A stretch of DNA of 64,000 nt from Rhabditophanes sp. KR3021 (Eukaryota; Nematoda; Chromadorea; Rhabditida; Alloionematidae), in NCBI GenBank assembly GCA_963281155.1, contig CAUJLY010000003.1, positions 6,448,001 through 6,512,000 of the forward strand, given 5' to 3'. This document shows positions 43,601 to 54,115 of this stretch, in pieces. Both the position numbers and the translations under genes were made by a program. Below the pieces are notes generated by a model that did no database searches, was not told the DNA's origin, and was given only the letters and a program-made list of their open reading frames with translations. Position 1 is the stretch's first letter. Every line of letters begins with the position of its first letter.

Positions 43601-44591
43601 TTTAGTAATTGTATTTCTAGGTGAAATAAAAAATCCAAAAAGAAATGTGCCTTTAGCTTTGTTATCAGGAATAATAGTTGTAACTTTAGTTTACATTTCA
43701 ATCAACGTTGCCTACTTTGTAGCCTTAGATACGGATACGATGAAATCCTCAAATGCCGTTGCTGCCATCTTCTCAGCTAAGACACTTGGATCCTTTTCAG
43801 AATGTATTCCCTTTCTAATAGGAATCCTCTTGTTAGGTTCATTAAACTCAAATTTGTTTTCTGGCTCAAGATACATGTATGCTGCTGCCAAACAAGGCCA
43901 TCTTCCAGCTTGTTTTAGTTGCGTAAACCAAGAAACCGACTCACCACGAGTAGCTGTCTTTGCTCAAACAGTCCTAGCGATGATTATCTCATATGTAGGA
44001 GACTTAGATGCTTTAATAGGTTACGTTATGTTTGGATTTTGGGCACAAAGAATCTTTACATTAGTTGCACTGCTTTTAATTAGATACAAACGTATTCCTG
44101 TCCATCCGGATGCTGTCAAGATGCCTGTGTGGGTTATAATAAGTTTTCTTTTTGTTACTGTTATATTGGTTATTATACCGATCTTCCAAGAGTTTCATGT
44201 TGCGTCTTTGGGATTGGGATTGTGTCTTATTGGATTAGGCTTTTATTACTTGCTGATACATTCTGACAATTTGCCGGCCTTTGTGTATAGAGCAAATGGT
44301 AAGTTGTTGTTACCTAAAGCTGAAGAAAATTAATAAATAATTGTAGAATTTGCAACACTAGTAGCGTGCATCGTCTTCGACGTTTTACCAGATGTCAAAT
44401 CCAAACCGCCAATCGTCCGTATCCAATCCGCCACAATTCTCCACAACACAGACTCACAAGATGATCTTCTCGACAATTCCCTCTCCAACATAACCTTCGA
44501 AACAGAAATAGCAACATCCGTTCCCGATCTACATTCAGATGAAAAAAATATTGCTCACCGAAGTCTTTCTAATAGTCTTAAGATTTGGTAA
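40683..44591 (+). CDS. SLC7-family (LAT-type) amino-acid transporter light chain
   Basis: Six exons: 40683-40851, 40897-40975, 42047-42174, 43275-43577, 43621-44298 and 44347-44591; 533 aa with about 12 membrane helices. LAT-type proteins exchange amino acids across the plasma membrane as the light chain of an SLC3 heterodimer. Diagnostic parts: TM1 IIGSGIFITPASIL (substrate-binding GSGIF), CYIELGTSIREAGCDFAYI, the loop ICIPEEYAP whose Cys aligns with the one that bridges to SLC3A2, the TM6 segment AFYGGLWAFSGWDILNYGAGE, IKNPKRNVPLA, and SRYMYAAAKQGHLPACFS. The last intron is only 48 nt; if retained, the protein ends early after KAEEN at 44333. Introns 2 and 3 (1071 and 1100 nt) carry coding-like sequence on the other strand. 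AATAAA at 44839-44844 can end the mRNA. Confidence 0.92.
41080..41860 (-). pseudogene. Antisense coding-like remnant in SLC7 intron 2
   Basis: On the minus strand, coding-like peptides follow one another in shifting frames: LSKTFYASQTADAIEAMCIS; LGKAPIVHKFKELPTLEYVI; a Cys-rich stretch with EICCTDCNWYFIINALGQ then GICRFCQQL (open frame 41609-41286); and VFHERTLPPQLSERLAIGDI. Stops and frame changes separate them, and no GT-AG scheme I tried restores one frame. They look like exons or decayed parts of a single protein I do not recognise. Confidence 0.35.
42585..43072 (-). pseudogene. Antisense coding-like remnant in SLC7 intron 3
   Basis: Minus-strand frames at 43069-42824 and 42827-42585 carry YLLAVADVKDILEKNASEHL, then after a +1 frame change DAKEYHDHFFKKDTRVWSSV and TSYGWLHHDRKLSYILVAEI, ending in a stop at 42585. 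The composition is protein-like. The frame change with no intron signal suggests decay. It may belong with the remnant in intron 2, which lies downstream on the same strand with an SLC7 exon in between. Confidence 0.35.
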
Positions 44592-44838
44592 TTCTATTAC
44601 GGGTATGAAGACACATAAGGATTTGATTTGTCTTATGTTGATTCATTCAATTTTAATAGATAATGTAATTGTCAAATGGAAAGTTCAGAAGTGGATCGAG
44701 GAAGTTATTGGTGGATGTTTTTTTAATAGACTTGTACAATTTTTAGAAGGCATAAAATTTTATATTTAATTTTCTTGTATTTTATCTTTCTATAAAAGGA
44801 TAGATAATTTATTTTTAGTACAGTTTTATGGCTGTTGA

Positions 44839-44876
44839 AATAAACACATTTTGTTCAAAATATTTTTTACTTTATT
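44839..44876. terminator. Facing poly(A) signals
   Basis: AATAAA on the plus strand at 44839-44844, after the SLC7 transporter, faces AATAAA on the minus strand at 44871-44876, which would serve a minus-strand transcript ending here. The minus-strand signal supports the weak 3' exon called at 45029-45228. Confidence 0.45.
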
Positions 44877-45028
44877 GACAACTAGAAGATAATTAGAGAA
44901 ACCAAAAGTACAATCTGCACATTTAAACATTCATCCTTAGCACGACTATATTGTACTAATGGTCCAAGACAATAGCAATTTGATTTGAGAACACGTGTCT
45001 TCATGCTTTGATTATGTCATTATCATTA

Positions 45029-45228
45029 TTAAAAGATGCACAAGATGAAGCAAATTGTAACAGTACTTGACGTAGTTTGACCGCAATCAACATTGGATTC
45101 AGATACTGCTGTAATGGAGGGATCTTTGATAGTCGTCGTTGAAGCTGTTGATATAGTAGTATTGCGGAGAAGGGCATCAAGATCTCCATTGAGAGGCCGT
45201 AGTTGCGGTTCCACCGGAGGGAGTATAA
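45029..45228 (-). CDS. Possible 3' exon of an unknown minus-strand gene
   Basis: An open frame from an acceptor-like TTCTGTCTAG (boundary 45229/45228) to TAA at 45029 encodes about 66 residues: PPVEPQLRPLNGDLDALL, a Thr/Ser-rich stretch, and a hydrophobic C-terminus (TVTICFILCIF) that could be a GPI-anchor signal or a short membrane helix. A minus-strand AATAAA follows at 44876-44871. No upstream exon was found in 45300-46600, so this is unproven. Confidence 0.25.
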
Positions 45229-45299
45229 CTAGACAGAAATACAAGAGGTGTAAATAATGTAACTTTATTAAATATGACAAAAGATTATATCAATAAAAT

Positions 45300-46605
45300 G
45301 GCGTGATAAATGTGCATAAGTAATATGCATATCTTGAAGACATTTAAAAGTATGATTGAGTCATCGTCAGTTTGTTGGTAAGTGCAAATTAAAAGAATTG
45401 AATCATCATGCAATGTAAAGAATACTAGATTGTTTTTGCCATCTCCCGAAATATCATTGACACCGGAAAAAATAACTTAAGGAGGGAATCAATTAAAAAA
45501 TATGCCATAAACTTGTATTCCATTTCATTTAAAATTTTTTTATTTTTTTGTAATAGTCCAATCATTAGGAATCTTTCTCATGAAAAAAAATATTGCTTTC
45601 ATATTGCTTTTTGCGTATACAAATGAAAATTTAAAACACCTTTAATTAACAAAATAATTGCCATTTTATTAAAAAGATGAAAATATATTTGTTTGTTGCT
45701 GAGCGATATGCTTTCTCTCTTTTTATATTGGCATTTGTGCATTCATCTCACTGTCCAATACTTCATCACAAAAAATTAACAAATATTTGGTTGAAGGATT
45801 TGGATGATAGTTTTGAAGAAAAATGAAACTAAATCCTATATGTGTAGTGAAAAATTCACTAATTTGAATCGGAAGTTAAGGATTGGCTGACATCATATTG
45901 GAACTAATTAATGAAACCAATATAATTGTTTAAAACAAATCAAAATTTTACACCAAAAAATGGTCCCTGAATTGTTTTAATCGAACTAATTTATATTTTA
46001 CATTAACCATAACTTATCAATTTTAAGAAATAAGATAATTAAATATTTTGTTTACACCATATCCAATCAAATAACATTACCTAATTAATTTAGGACCATT
46101 GTCATTTTTGCGGCAATAAATTATGACTTACTGTTGCCACAATTTCCATGTAGCATGATTAACTAAATAGGCCAACTTTAATATTTACTCATGCTTGAGA
46201 CTTTCATTGACGTCACACGTACACTTTCTTACCATTTGTTTTGCCGAAAAGCAATTGAATAAATTATTACACATTTCTTCTATTACGTATCCACCTTAAT
46301 TTAATTTTACCAAAAAGTTCCAGTTGATAGTCACGCTCCTGTTTAAACTTTAAACAACTAATATTTAAAATCTCTTTTTGTGTCGTACTTTATAGCTGTG
46401 ATTAATAAATAAAGATGTTCAAAAAAATAAAGTTAATAATATATGTTTACAAATAATGTATAAAAATAATTAACTAATTGTTCTCTCTGCATACTTATTT
46501 TATAAAAAATTACTCTCAAAGGTGGCTACAAAGATACGAGCAATTTGATGATTAAACCATGTTTCCCAATCTTACATACATAAGACATTAAAGAATATGT
46601 CATGT
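45300..46605. other. Intergenic, AT-rich
   Basis: No gene recognised on either strand; the right end is the 3' flank of the RFWD3-like gene. Confidence 0.5.
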
Positions 46606-48073
46606 TTAATTTTTTTCAAATATCTCGAAGTTTTTGACATTAATAGCAATTATTTTGGTGTTGATATGATTTCTGTAATGTAAACAAACAGAAATGCTGA
46701 AGTTTTCCTTTTCGTTGATACTGGATTTTTTAATAATTGTGCAGTTGATAGGTCGACCTTTGTTTCCTATATCGTCGATTTCGAAGAAGCCATGTTTGCC
46801 ATTGATAACAGCTACTACCTTTCCATAGATTGAGACATAGAAAGCCAATAGAGAATGGTTGCTTGTTTTGCCGGGCATAACTACTGGAATGGCTGAGAAG
46901 GTCGTTGGAGCAAGGAAGTGAGTAATTGGATTGAGGTGAAAATGAGTCACTCGGTGAATCAAATCCCTTGTTCTATTCACTCTAAACCAGAAGCAGTTCA
47001 CTGATCGACCGGAGGCATTTTTAGGATCACCGGTAAAGACGGCAGCTAGCTGAGACGGGGCATCGTATTGGAAACTTGTGATTTTGGAATTGTCACGAGT
47101 GTTGAAGATTAAGCCTGGGCTTTTGCCTTCCTTGAAATAGTAGAGACTGCCTTTGTTAACTCCAAGAAAAATGCCTGGCCCATATTCATTGACGAATGAA
47201 ATTTGTTTGCCTTGGCCGTTCGGAATAGTTGTATCAGTGATTAAAATTTCATTCTTCTTACCAAGCTCAAATTCGGCAAAAAGAAAGGTTGAATTGTGAC
47301 ATCCTATACCTACAGATCGATCTCCACTCCAGCAAATGGCCCCTAGATCAGAAAAATCCGAACTACATCTGCTGTCATTTCTAAGAGGATTTATGTGGAA
47401 TTGATTTGTTATCATATCATACACGAAAATATAATACTCATTCATATTAGTGACAGCGATGATTCTTAGTGATCTAGTCATAATCTCGTCCGTCTTGTTA
47501 ATAGAAAGACCAATGATTTGGTTTTCGGTATTCGTAGTACAAATGTTACCAAGTCTGTCATTGTAAGCACTAAGGGCATACGTAATGTAGCCATCTTCAT
47601 TGACAGAAGAAACCGAAACAATGAAATGGTCTTTATGGTAGTCAATCGCATAAAACTTCATTGTGTCGTTTAAGTCATCGGTTGTTGTTACTATATCAGT
47701 TACATTGTACAAAGGTGTCTTAATATTCTGATATGTTTGTTTGAAAAGGTAATTAAAGTCCATCATTTCATTCAAATTCTCCTTTGGATTATAAGGTAAT
47801 GGGTGCTAAAAATATTTAAATAACTATCAAAACATTTAAAATTACCGTCTTTGAGATTTTAAACTCCTTTGAATATTGTGACTTGTCCACTTCTGTGTAA
47901 CAGCCTGGACAATGCGCTTGGTTAGTACATAAGACAAGGTACGAAATGCATTTAAAACCAAATGAACATCCACAATTTAATTTATAAGCTTCATGTGTAA
48001 CATCATTCGTGAATTCGATTTTGCAAATCGAACATAAATTTGATAACCCATCCTTTTTCTTAACAAAGGACAT
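46606..48073 (-). CDS. RING plus propeller-like protein, RFWD3-like
   Basis: Two exons, 48073-47846 and 47805-46606, with a 40-nt intron; 475 aa. The N-terminal zinc finger runs LCSICKIEFTNDV ... LNCGCSFGFKCIS ... HCPGCYTEV (about residues 13-62). Its spacing, including Gly at the usual fifth ligand position and the FGxxCIS core, matches the RING of RFWD3 (CGHLFGYRCIS), with Cys replacing the His ligand. The remaining 400 residues have the alternating hydrophobic strands of a beta-propeller (LGAICWSGDRSVGIGCHNST; PGIFLGVNKGSLYYF; QLAAVFTGDPKN) and weakly follow the RFWD3 WD40 region. RFWD3 is a ubiquitin ligase acting on RPA and RAD51 at stalled forks. This copy lacks the long SQ-rich N-terminus and coiled coil. 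RING certain, RFWD3 orthology tentative. Confidence 0.6.
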
Positions 48074-51015
48074 TATCGCTATTTTAAAATTAGTCCTAAT
48101 AGTTTGGTAATTTTAATTGGTACGCAGAAAATCTAAAACATTCACCAATATCAAAATGACGAAATAAACATAAACATCAATGGTACAGGCACAATAACAA
48201 ACATTTGTGTGAGTGGTAAATGAAAGGTAAATGCATTAAGGCATAAATATATATTTATTAATTTTATGCCTAGCTATAGTCAAAGTATGTTGGGTTCAGC
48301 CTTTGCTTTAATAAGATTTGTTATGGTTAGGAAGATATAGATTTGAGATGTTGTAGAAGAATGGTAATGAAGTGTGGGAGTGGTTTGTGCAAGCTTCACA
48401 GTGTATGTTCATCTATATAATACTCTTTTTCCTTGTGTGACAATAATTAGAGAAACTTTACTTCTTTACGTTTCCATAACATTCGGTCGCATTGTTAAGG
48501 TAAAAAGGAAGGGCTTTTGAGATGGAATAGGCACTACCTATACAACGGTATATGTAGAGATTCATACTAAATTTAGCTAACTTCTTTAGATTAATATGTA
48601 CTTTGAAGGAAAGTTGGCTTTTTATTCTGGTCGGAAAAAAATATAATAAATATATTCAAAGCCATTAAAAAATAAAGCTTAATAAATGATGTAAAAAAAA
48701 TGGAGCTAAAAATAAAAGTGAATTCTGGTAACTTACTCTAATACGTAAATAAAAATGTATATTAAAAATAAATATGTACAGTCACATAAGATACGCGAAG
48801 ATATTTGAAATAGAAAATTCACGGCCATGCAGAAGGCACCTTTTAAAATAATGAATATATAAGGCACAACAATTATAAATTTCAACCAAGTCATATGCCG
48901 AAATAGGGAGTTTGTCGAGGTAAACAAAAGTGTAACCTACCTCTTACACAATAATTGGAGATAATTAATTCTGGTTGTAGTATATATAAATAATATTTTC
49001 TTGCATATGCCATAAAAGGCTTCTTCACCAAGAATTATGTATTTATGGAGGAAAAAATTGTTGTTCACAGGACAGGAAGATTAAACTTATGTAACACATC
49101 TGTATTTGTGTAAACAAGTTGTTTGATGCTCTGCTAAATTTTATCAGAATTAACAAAAATAACAACCTTTATCCCTTCACTTGAAATAAAAGAAGCTGAT
49201 AATTGCAATTTGATGATTAATAATTAAATAGAAGTTGTTAAGTATTAAGAATTGTTCATAAATATGAGTTAATGTTGGGTTAAATTTTGTTCAATATGCG
49301 GAAGTACAAAAAACATGTATGTTCATACATATTACACATATTACACAATTCAAAAAATTTCAGTAACAATGATTTTCAACTAAACAAATAAATTACAGCC
49401 AAATATTATTATTGAACTTATTGTTGAGACTGATTGTGTTGATCAAATTAACAGGAGTTTAAATCTGGGTATATTAAACCTTTAAAGTATGAAATTATTA
49501 CAATTTTTCAAAACTTGTCAAATCCTAAGTTCGTTTTCTTCATCACATTAAAATAAGTCCTACATGTTGAAATATCATTGAAAGAAATGTACTCATCTTG
49601 GTCTGTTTCGTTACCAGATAATTGAAAATTAGCAAGAAATTTAATTCATTCTTCGTGATCATAAAGGATGTTTTGAGAGATGTTAGAGGTCCAGTACTTA
49701 TAAAGAGAAAAGTTTTTTTGCTTGATCTAACACTTCGTTTGTGGAATTTTAAAATAATGTTTCTTTATTTTGAGCAGGTTGATGAGGATCCTGAATTTAT
49801 ATTTGTTTCTTTAATTGACTTTGCTGACGAGGAATGTTTTTCAAGATGATAAACTAAGGTACTATTGTCTAACGAATTTGAGAATTCCGCGAGGTATTCC
49901 TTACATATAACTTTTCCTTTTTATGATATATACACATATCCTAATTTAGCTACGCTAATCATTTAAAAATAAACGGCAACGTGAGTAAGAAGCTTATTTG
50001 TTTTTCAAAATATGTTTATCCCTTGGAATTTCGGTCTTTTTGAGGAGTGCTTAGGGATTGGTTACAACTTTACTTTAGAATAGCTGATTTAACAACCTTT
50101 TACTATCAGTTATTTCCAAAAAAACAATTCCGAAGTAGCTCGTATCTTAAAAACTTTTAATATATTTTTTGCTGATCTGATCAGTCTCCGCCGAACACTC
50201 TATCAAGTGGGCTAGGAGAAACGATATTATGATTATTTTTTGTACTCTTTTCAATGAGCTAAAATTTGAGAGAACTGGGCTTTTGTATTTTTTCAATCAT
50301 TTTTCTTTATCATGCCCGTAGTCACCAAACGACTTGCCAATACAACTAAGAAAGAAAACACTTTATTTTTTTGTAGTTCTTTCCAATGCCTACAAAATCA
50401 AGACAATTGGTCATGTATGTAAAAAAGGTGGAGAAACAAAGACTTTGGACTAGCTTTTAAATGATAAACTGGTACTTGACTGGTAAAAGGCCAAATAAAA
50501 ATATTTGTATACCAGTCTTCACCACTTTTGATTCTCGTTCGAATGACTATAGAAATTGGCATCATACGTCAGCTCTAATTTGTGATCCCACCTTTAACCT
50601 CGGTTACACCCTTTAAAATAAAAAATTGTGTCTTTGAATTTGTTCTTATTTTAAATGGATCTAGTTATAAAAGTTTAGATGAGTCAATAAAAAAGTGGAA
50701 AACTTTCTGCTTATTTTTATTTATAATAGACGTAAATTGAGATTTGAAATAAATATATAATCTAATCAGAATATAAGATAAGTAAGTCCATAGTAAACAT
50801 TACAACAATCAACTTTTAAATGTCAAAAGAAATTTTTATTAATTTACAATGTTTTAAAGTTGGATAATAAAACAAAGAATAGCGAAAAATGAGTAACAAA
50901 CAGAATATCAGAGTTAGCATAATTAGTTAAATATAAAAAGATTAAATAAAAAGATGAAATATAAAAGATGGAGTATAAAAAGATGGCTATCCGTTGAATT
51001 GAAAGAAGTTATAAA
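48074..51015. other. Intergenic with weak coding-like relics
   Basis: Mostly AT-rich and empty. Between about 49620 and 50620 on the plus strand two short stretches look protein-like: 49670-49847 (VDEDPEFIFVSLIDFADEEC) and about 50501-50617 (FTTFDSRSNDYRNWHHTSAL). They are out of frame with each other and lack a start or splice scheme, so I treat them as possible relics. A minus-strand AATAAA at 50840-50835 probably ends the PRPF40 mRNA. Confidence 0.4.
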
Positions 51016-54000
51016 TTAGTCGTCTCTTATTTCACCTTCACTTAATTCCTCTTCAGCTAATGATTTTGTTTTTTTGGTGGGGATTGGTTCTTCTTCATCG
51101 GAGGAAATAGCACTTATTTCTTCGAGTGGCCTTTTGATGGCTTTTTTGGCTTCAGACTCTTTGATTGCCGCTACTTTGGCAGCTTCTTCGTCTGAATCCG
51201 TTAAGGCCTCGTATTTTCTAAGCTTTTTATCCTTCTTTTTGCTTCCGCCTCTGTGTTTGTTGCTTGAATTATGGTTGTGTCCACAAGCTTCCATTAAACC
51301 TTTGATATAAGCATCAAAAAATGCTCTCCTTTGGTCGTCGCTTTCACACGTTTTATAAGCTTCTTCCTCCAAAATCTTTACTTCAATAGAATCATACGTA
51401 GTTTCGGCAGAAACTTCCAAGGCAGATAGCATCTTCTTGAAGGCAGACTCCAACTTTTTGATTCGCTTTTCCTCACTTTTCTGGGCATGTCTCTTTCTCT
51501 TTTCAGCACGCAATTTCTGACTAGTATAAAAGAACTTAATATGATTTTTGTCTATCTTCAGGCCCTCATCATCCTCCCTAACCAGCTGTTCAAATACTTC
51601 AGGTTCAGTAGTGGTTTCAATACTAGCTCCAGCTCTTTCCAGAATCCTCTTCAAAATAGCCTTATCCTGATCATATAACCCCTTCAATTCCATAACATAA
51701 ACCTTAAACATATCCAAAGGACTTTCACTATCATTGGACTTCAACAAATTGTCAAAACACTCCTGCTTTGAAATGACAGGAAATAATTCACTCCAATAAG
51801 AAATAGAAGATAAGGTACCTGCCTTGTGCAATGACTTCAAAAAGTCTCTGTACTCTTCTCTATTTTTTCTATCATTTCTCTTCTTATCATTGTAAACTTT
51901 CTTGAGCCTATCTTTTTCTTCATCTTCCAAACTAATGATGTGTTCCTCAAAAGCCAGCAACGCATCCAATTTAGACATCTTATTCAAACTATCATTTTTC
52001 GTGAAAACAGGATTCTTAGACAGCAACTCCTTTGCTTCGACCCATGTTGTTTTGAAAATGATGTCTGGCATATTATCCAAAACATTTCTCAGCATCTGAG
52101 TATTTCTTTTAGACTCAGCCACATCTTTCAATTCTTCTTGTTTCATTACTTGTTCCATGGCAGCTTTGAATAAGTCCTCGCGATCAGAAACATTATCGCA
52201 TTCTTTCCAAAGAGGTTCGTTCGCGAACAGTTTGTCGGCCGTACTATAACGCATATACGGCTTCAGTTGTTTACAGGTGGTTAACCAGTTTTCTAGGGCA
52301 ACTTTTCTTTCACGAACGGACATTTGTTTCTTTTGCTAAACAACATTCTTTAGTAATTATGAACAGAAGGTAGTTTTGTGTTTGAGATGAGTGGATTTTT
52401 AAAATTTAATTTGAAATCATTTCGAATTACTCTAAAAAATCTCAAGACGATGGTTTGTAAATTGAAAAGTATCTCCCTACCAACAGTACTTCCCTACTCA
52501 ATCTTTTTAATAAAAGTCGCTCACAAAAATGGCAGCTTACATCACAAGAACTGAAAGGTCAGGCTCAATCTTCTACAGGTAAAACAACCATTAAATTACA
52601 TACTTTTATCAAGCCTTCTAGAATCACCGGTCTCCTCAAGACAGGTCAAATGCAATGGCGAGATCGGCCAATATGGTACGATGTTTACGCAGCTTGCCCC
52701 CCTCATCAAGAACCTTTGTGGGACATCAAAATGCCTAGACATGGCGAACCCATCAGATCTATCATGTATCCTGAAGATGTTCAAAGAGCTGCTCAATTCA
52801 AGGAAAGTAGAATCGAGGCTGCTGCTAAATTTGCTGAGCATAAAGCTAGTCGTGCTAAGGAAAGGATTCAGAAGGCGAATCATGATCAGAATTCTATGGT
52901 AGAAGATAAAGTTCTGGGAGAGGGTGAGGAAAAAAGTGAAGCTAGGGAGGACGTGACCCATCCCAAACAATAAAAATCCATATATATTTATGTTAGTTAA
53001 TAATAAATCTTTTGCCCAAACATACCCTCAATTGCTTTGCATATTGCGCTTTCCAAATATTAAAAATATGTTTCTTTTCATTGACACGACTAATGATATT
53101 GTACCTAACATCAGTTTGAAGATGACGCATAACTTTGCCCCAATTGTCGTCGATTCTAAATCTATTCTGCTCAAATTTGTCTTTGATAAGTTCTTTGAAC
53201 TTTTCTGCTGCACGGGATTTAACGTTGTCTTCAGGCTGGTCCCCATCATTTGAGTCTTCTTGAGCAGGTTTAGTAAAGACCGGTTGAGGGATTGATTTTT
53301 TGGATATTTCCACGCAAGGCTTTTCTTCTCTTCTTGGACTAGGGTTTGCCAGGACGGCTTTAGGCACAACGGGTGTGGTTTCGATTTTGCCGGACATGGT
53401 GTAAAAGTCCTCAGGCCTGTCCCATGTAGTCGCCTTGCTTTCTTTATTATAGTAGTAAAGCTCACCACTCGGTGATTTGTTCTCCTTCCACAAGGATCCA
53501 GGCCCAGGTTGATTCTTGCCTCCTAGTAAAATAGTAGGTTGTGGCGTGAGAACTTTAGTCCAACTGGTTGTCCTAGTAACTTTATTAAAATAATATGGTT
53601 GTCCATTATCAGTCGTATAACATACCCAATCGTCTTCAGTCGCCGGTGCAAAAGAAGTTGATGAAGTAGGTGCTGTGGACATAATATTATTTAAATTTCC
53701 TAAAACAATCAAAAGCAATTATAAAGGATCTAAGAAAATTGTAAAGGAATCTTAAAAATGTCATCAAAAAACCGTCCAAAATGCAACTCCAAATCAGCTT
53801 ACCTGCAGGTTTTGGATTGAAGAAATTTACATTTAAAGGATCTTTATGTGCTTTATCATGAGGTTTAAAAGAGTGGTTGGGTGAAGACATATCGGGGAGA
53901 TGAAAAAATGGTATTTGGTTGGCAATGTATAAAGTATGCGATAAATATGGGTTTTGTTTTATGACTTTCAACCCGATGAATAGACGATGTACCACGGCTT

Positions 54001-54034
54001 GTGTTCTTGGATAGATATTCTGTGCGCCATACAT
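51016..54034 (-). CDS. PRPF40: PRPF40, U1 snRNP-associated WW/FF splicing factor
   Basis: Three exons read leftwards: 54034-53803, 53699-53026 and 52335-51016; 741 aa. PRPF40 bridges the 5' splice site (U1 snRNP) and branch-point proteins early in spliceosome assembly. Two WW domains (about 100-131 and 143-172: WVCYTTDNGQPYYFNKVTRT and LWKENKSPSGELYYYNKES) precede FF domains: FF1 (about 240-300) at the end of exon 2 and the rest in exon 3 (for example FKTTWVEAKELLSKNPVF, SYWSELFPVISKQECF), then a charged nuclear C-terminus ending LSEGEIRDD. The first exon adds about 77 residues in frame; it could instead be partly 5' UTR with translation from the ATG at 53682. The 690-nt second intron contains the whole MRPS23 coding region on the plus strand; the splice AGG|GTATGT to TTTAG|CAAAAG keeps frame and rejoins the linker between FF1 and FF2. 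Confidence 0.92.
52529..52973 (+). CDS. MRPS23: Mitochondrial ribosomal protein mS23, nested gene
   Basis: Two exons, 52529-52578 and 52622-52973, with a 43-nt intron; 133 aa. mS23 is a metazoan-specific protein of the small mitoribosomal subunit. The N-terminus has SGSIFYRITGLLKTGQMQWR, then the conserved PIWYDVYAACPPHQEP (human KPLWFDVYDAFPPLREP), IRSIMYPEDVQRA (human IQDIWYHEDRIRA) and a charged helical tail. It is complete: ATG, splice and stop all lie inside intron 2 of PRPF40 on the opposite strand, with about 190 bp free upstream and 52 bp downstream of the coding region. Shorter than human (190 aa), lacking the extended C-terminal tail. Confidence 0.88.
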
Positions 54035-54115
54035 TGTTGTCTTGTTTTGGCAAAAAAAACGAAAAAACACACCTTCCTACTTTATTTTGTGATTTAAGGT
54101 AAAAAACCAACGAAG
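54035..54115. promoter_or_regulatory. Short bidirectional promoter region, PRPF40 / GCP2
   Basis: Only 81 bp separate the PRPF40 start codon (54034, minus) from the GCP2-like start codon (54116, plus). Both 5' UTRs and core promoters must share or overlap this interval, unless PRPF40 translation starts at the later ATG (53682), in which case its first exon is untranslated. Confidence 0.55.
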
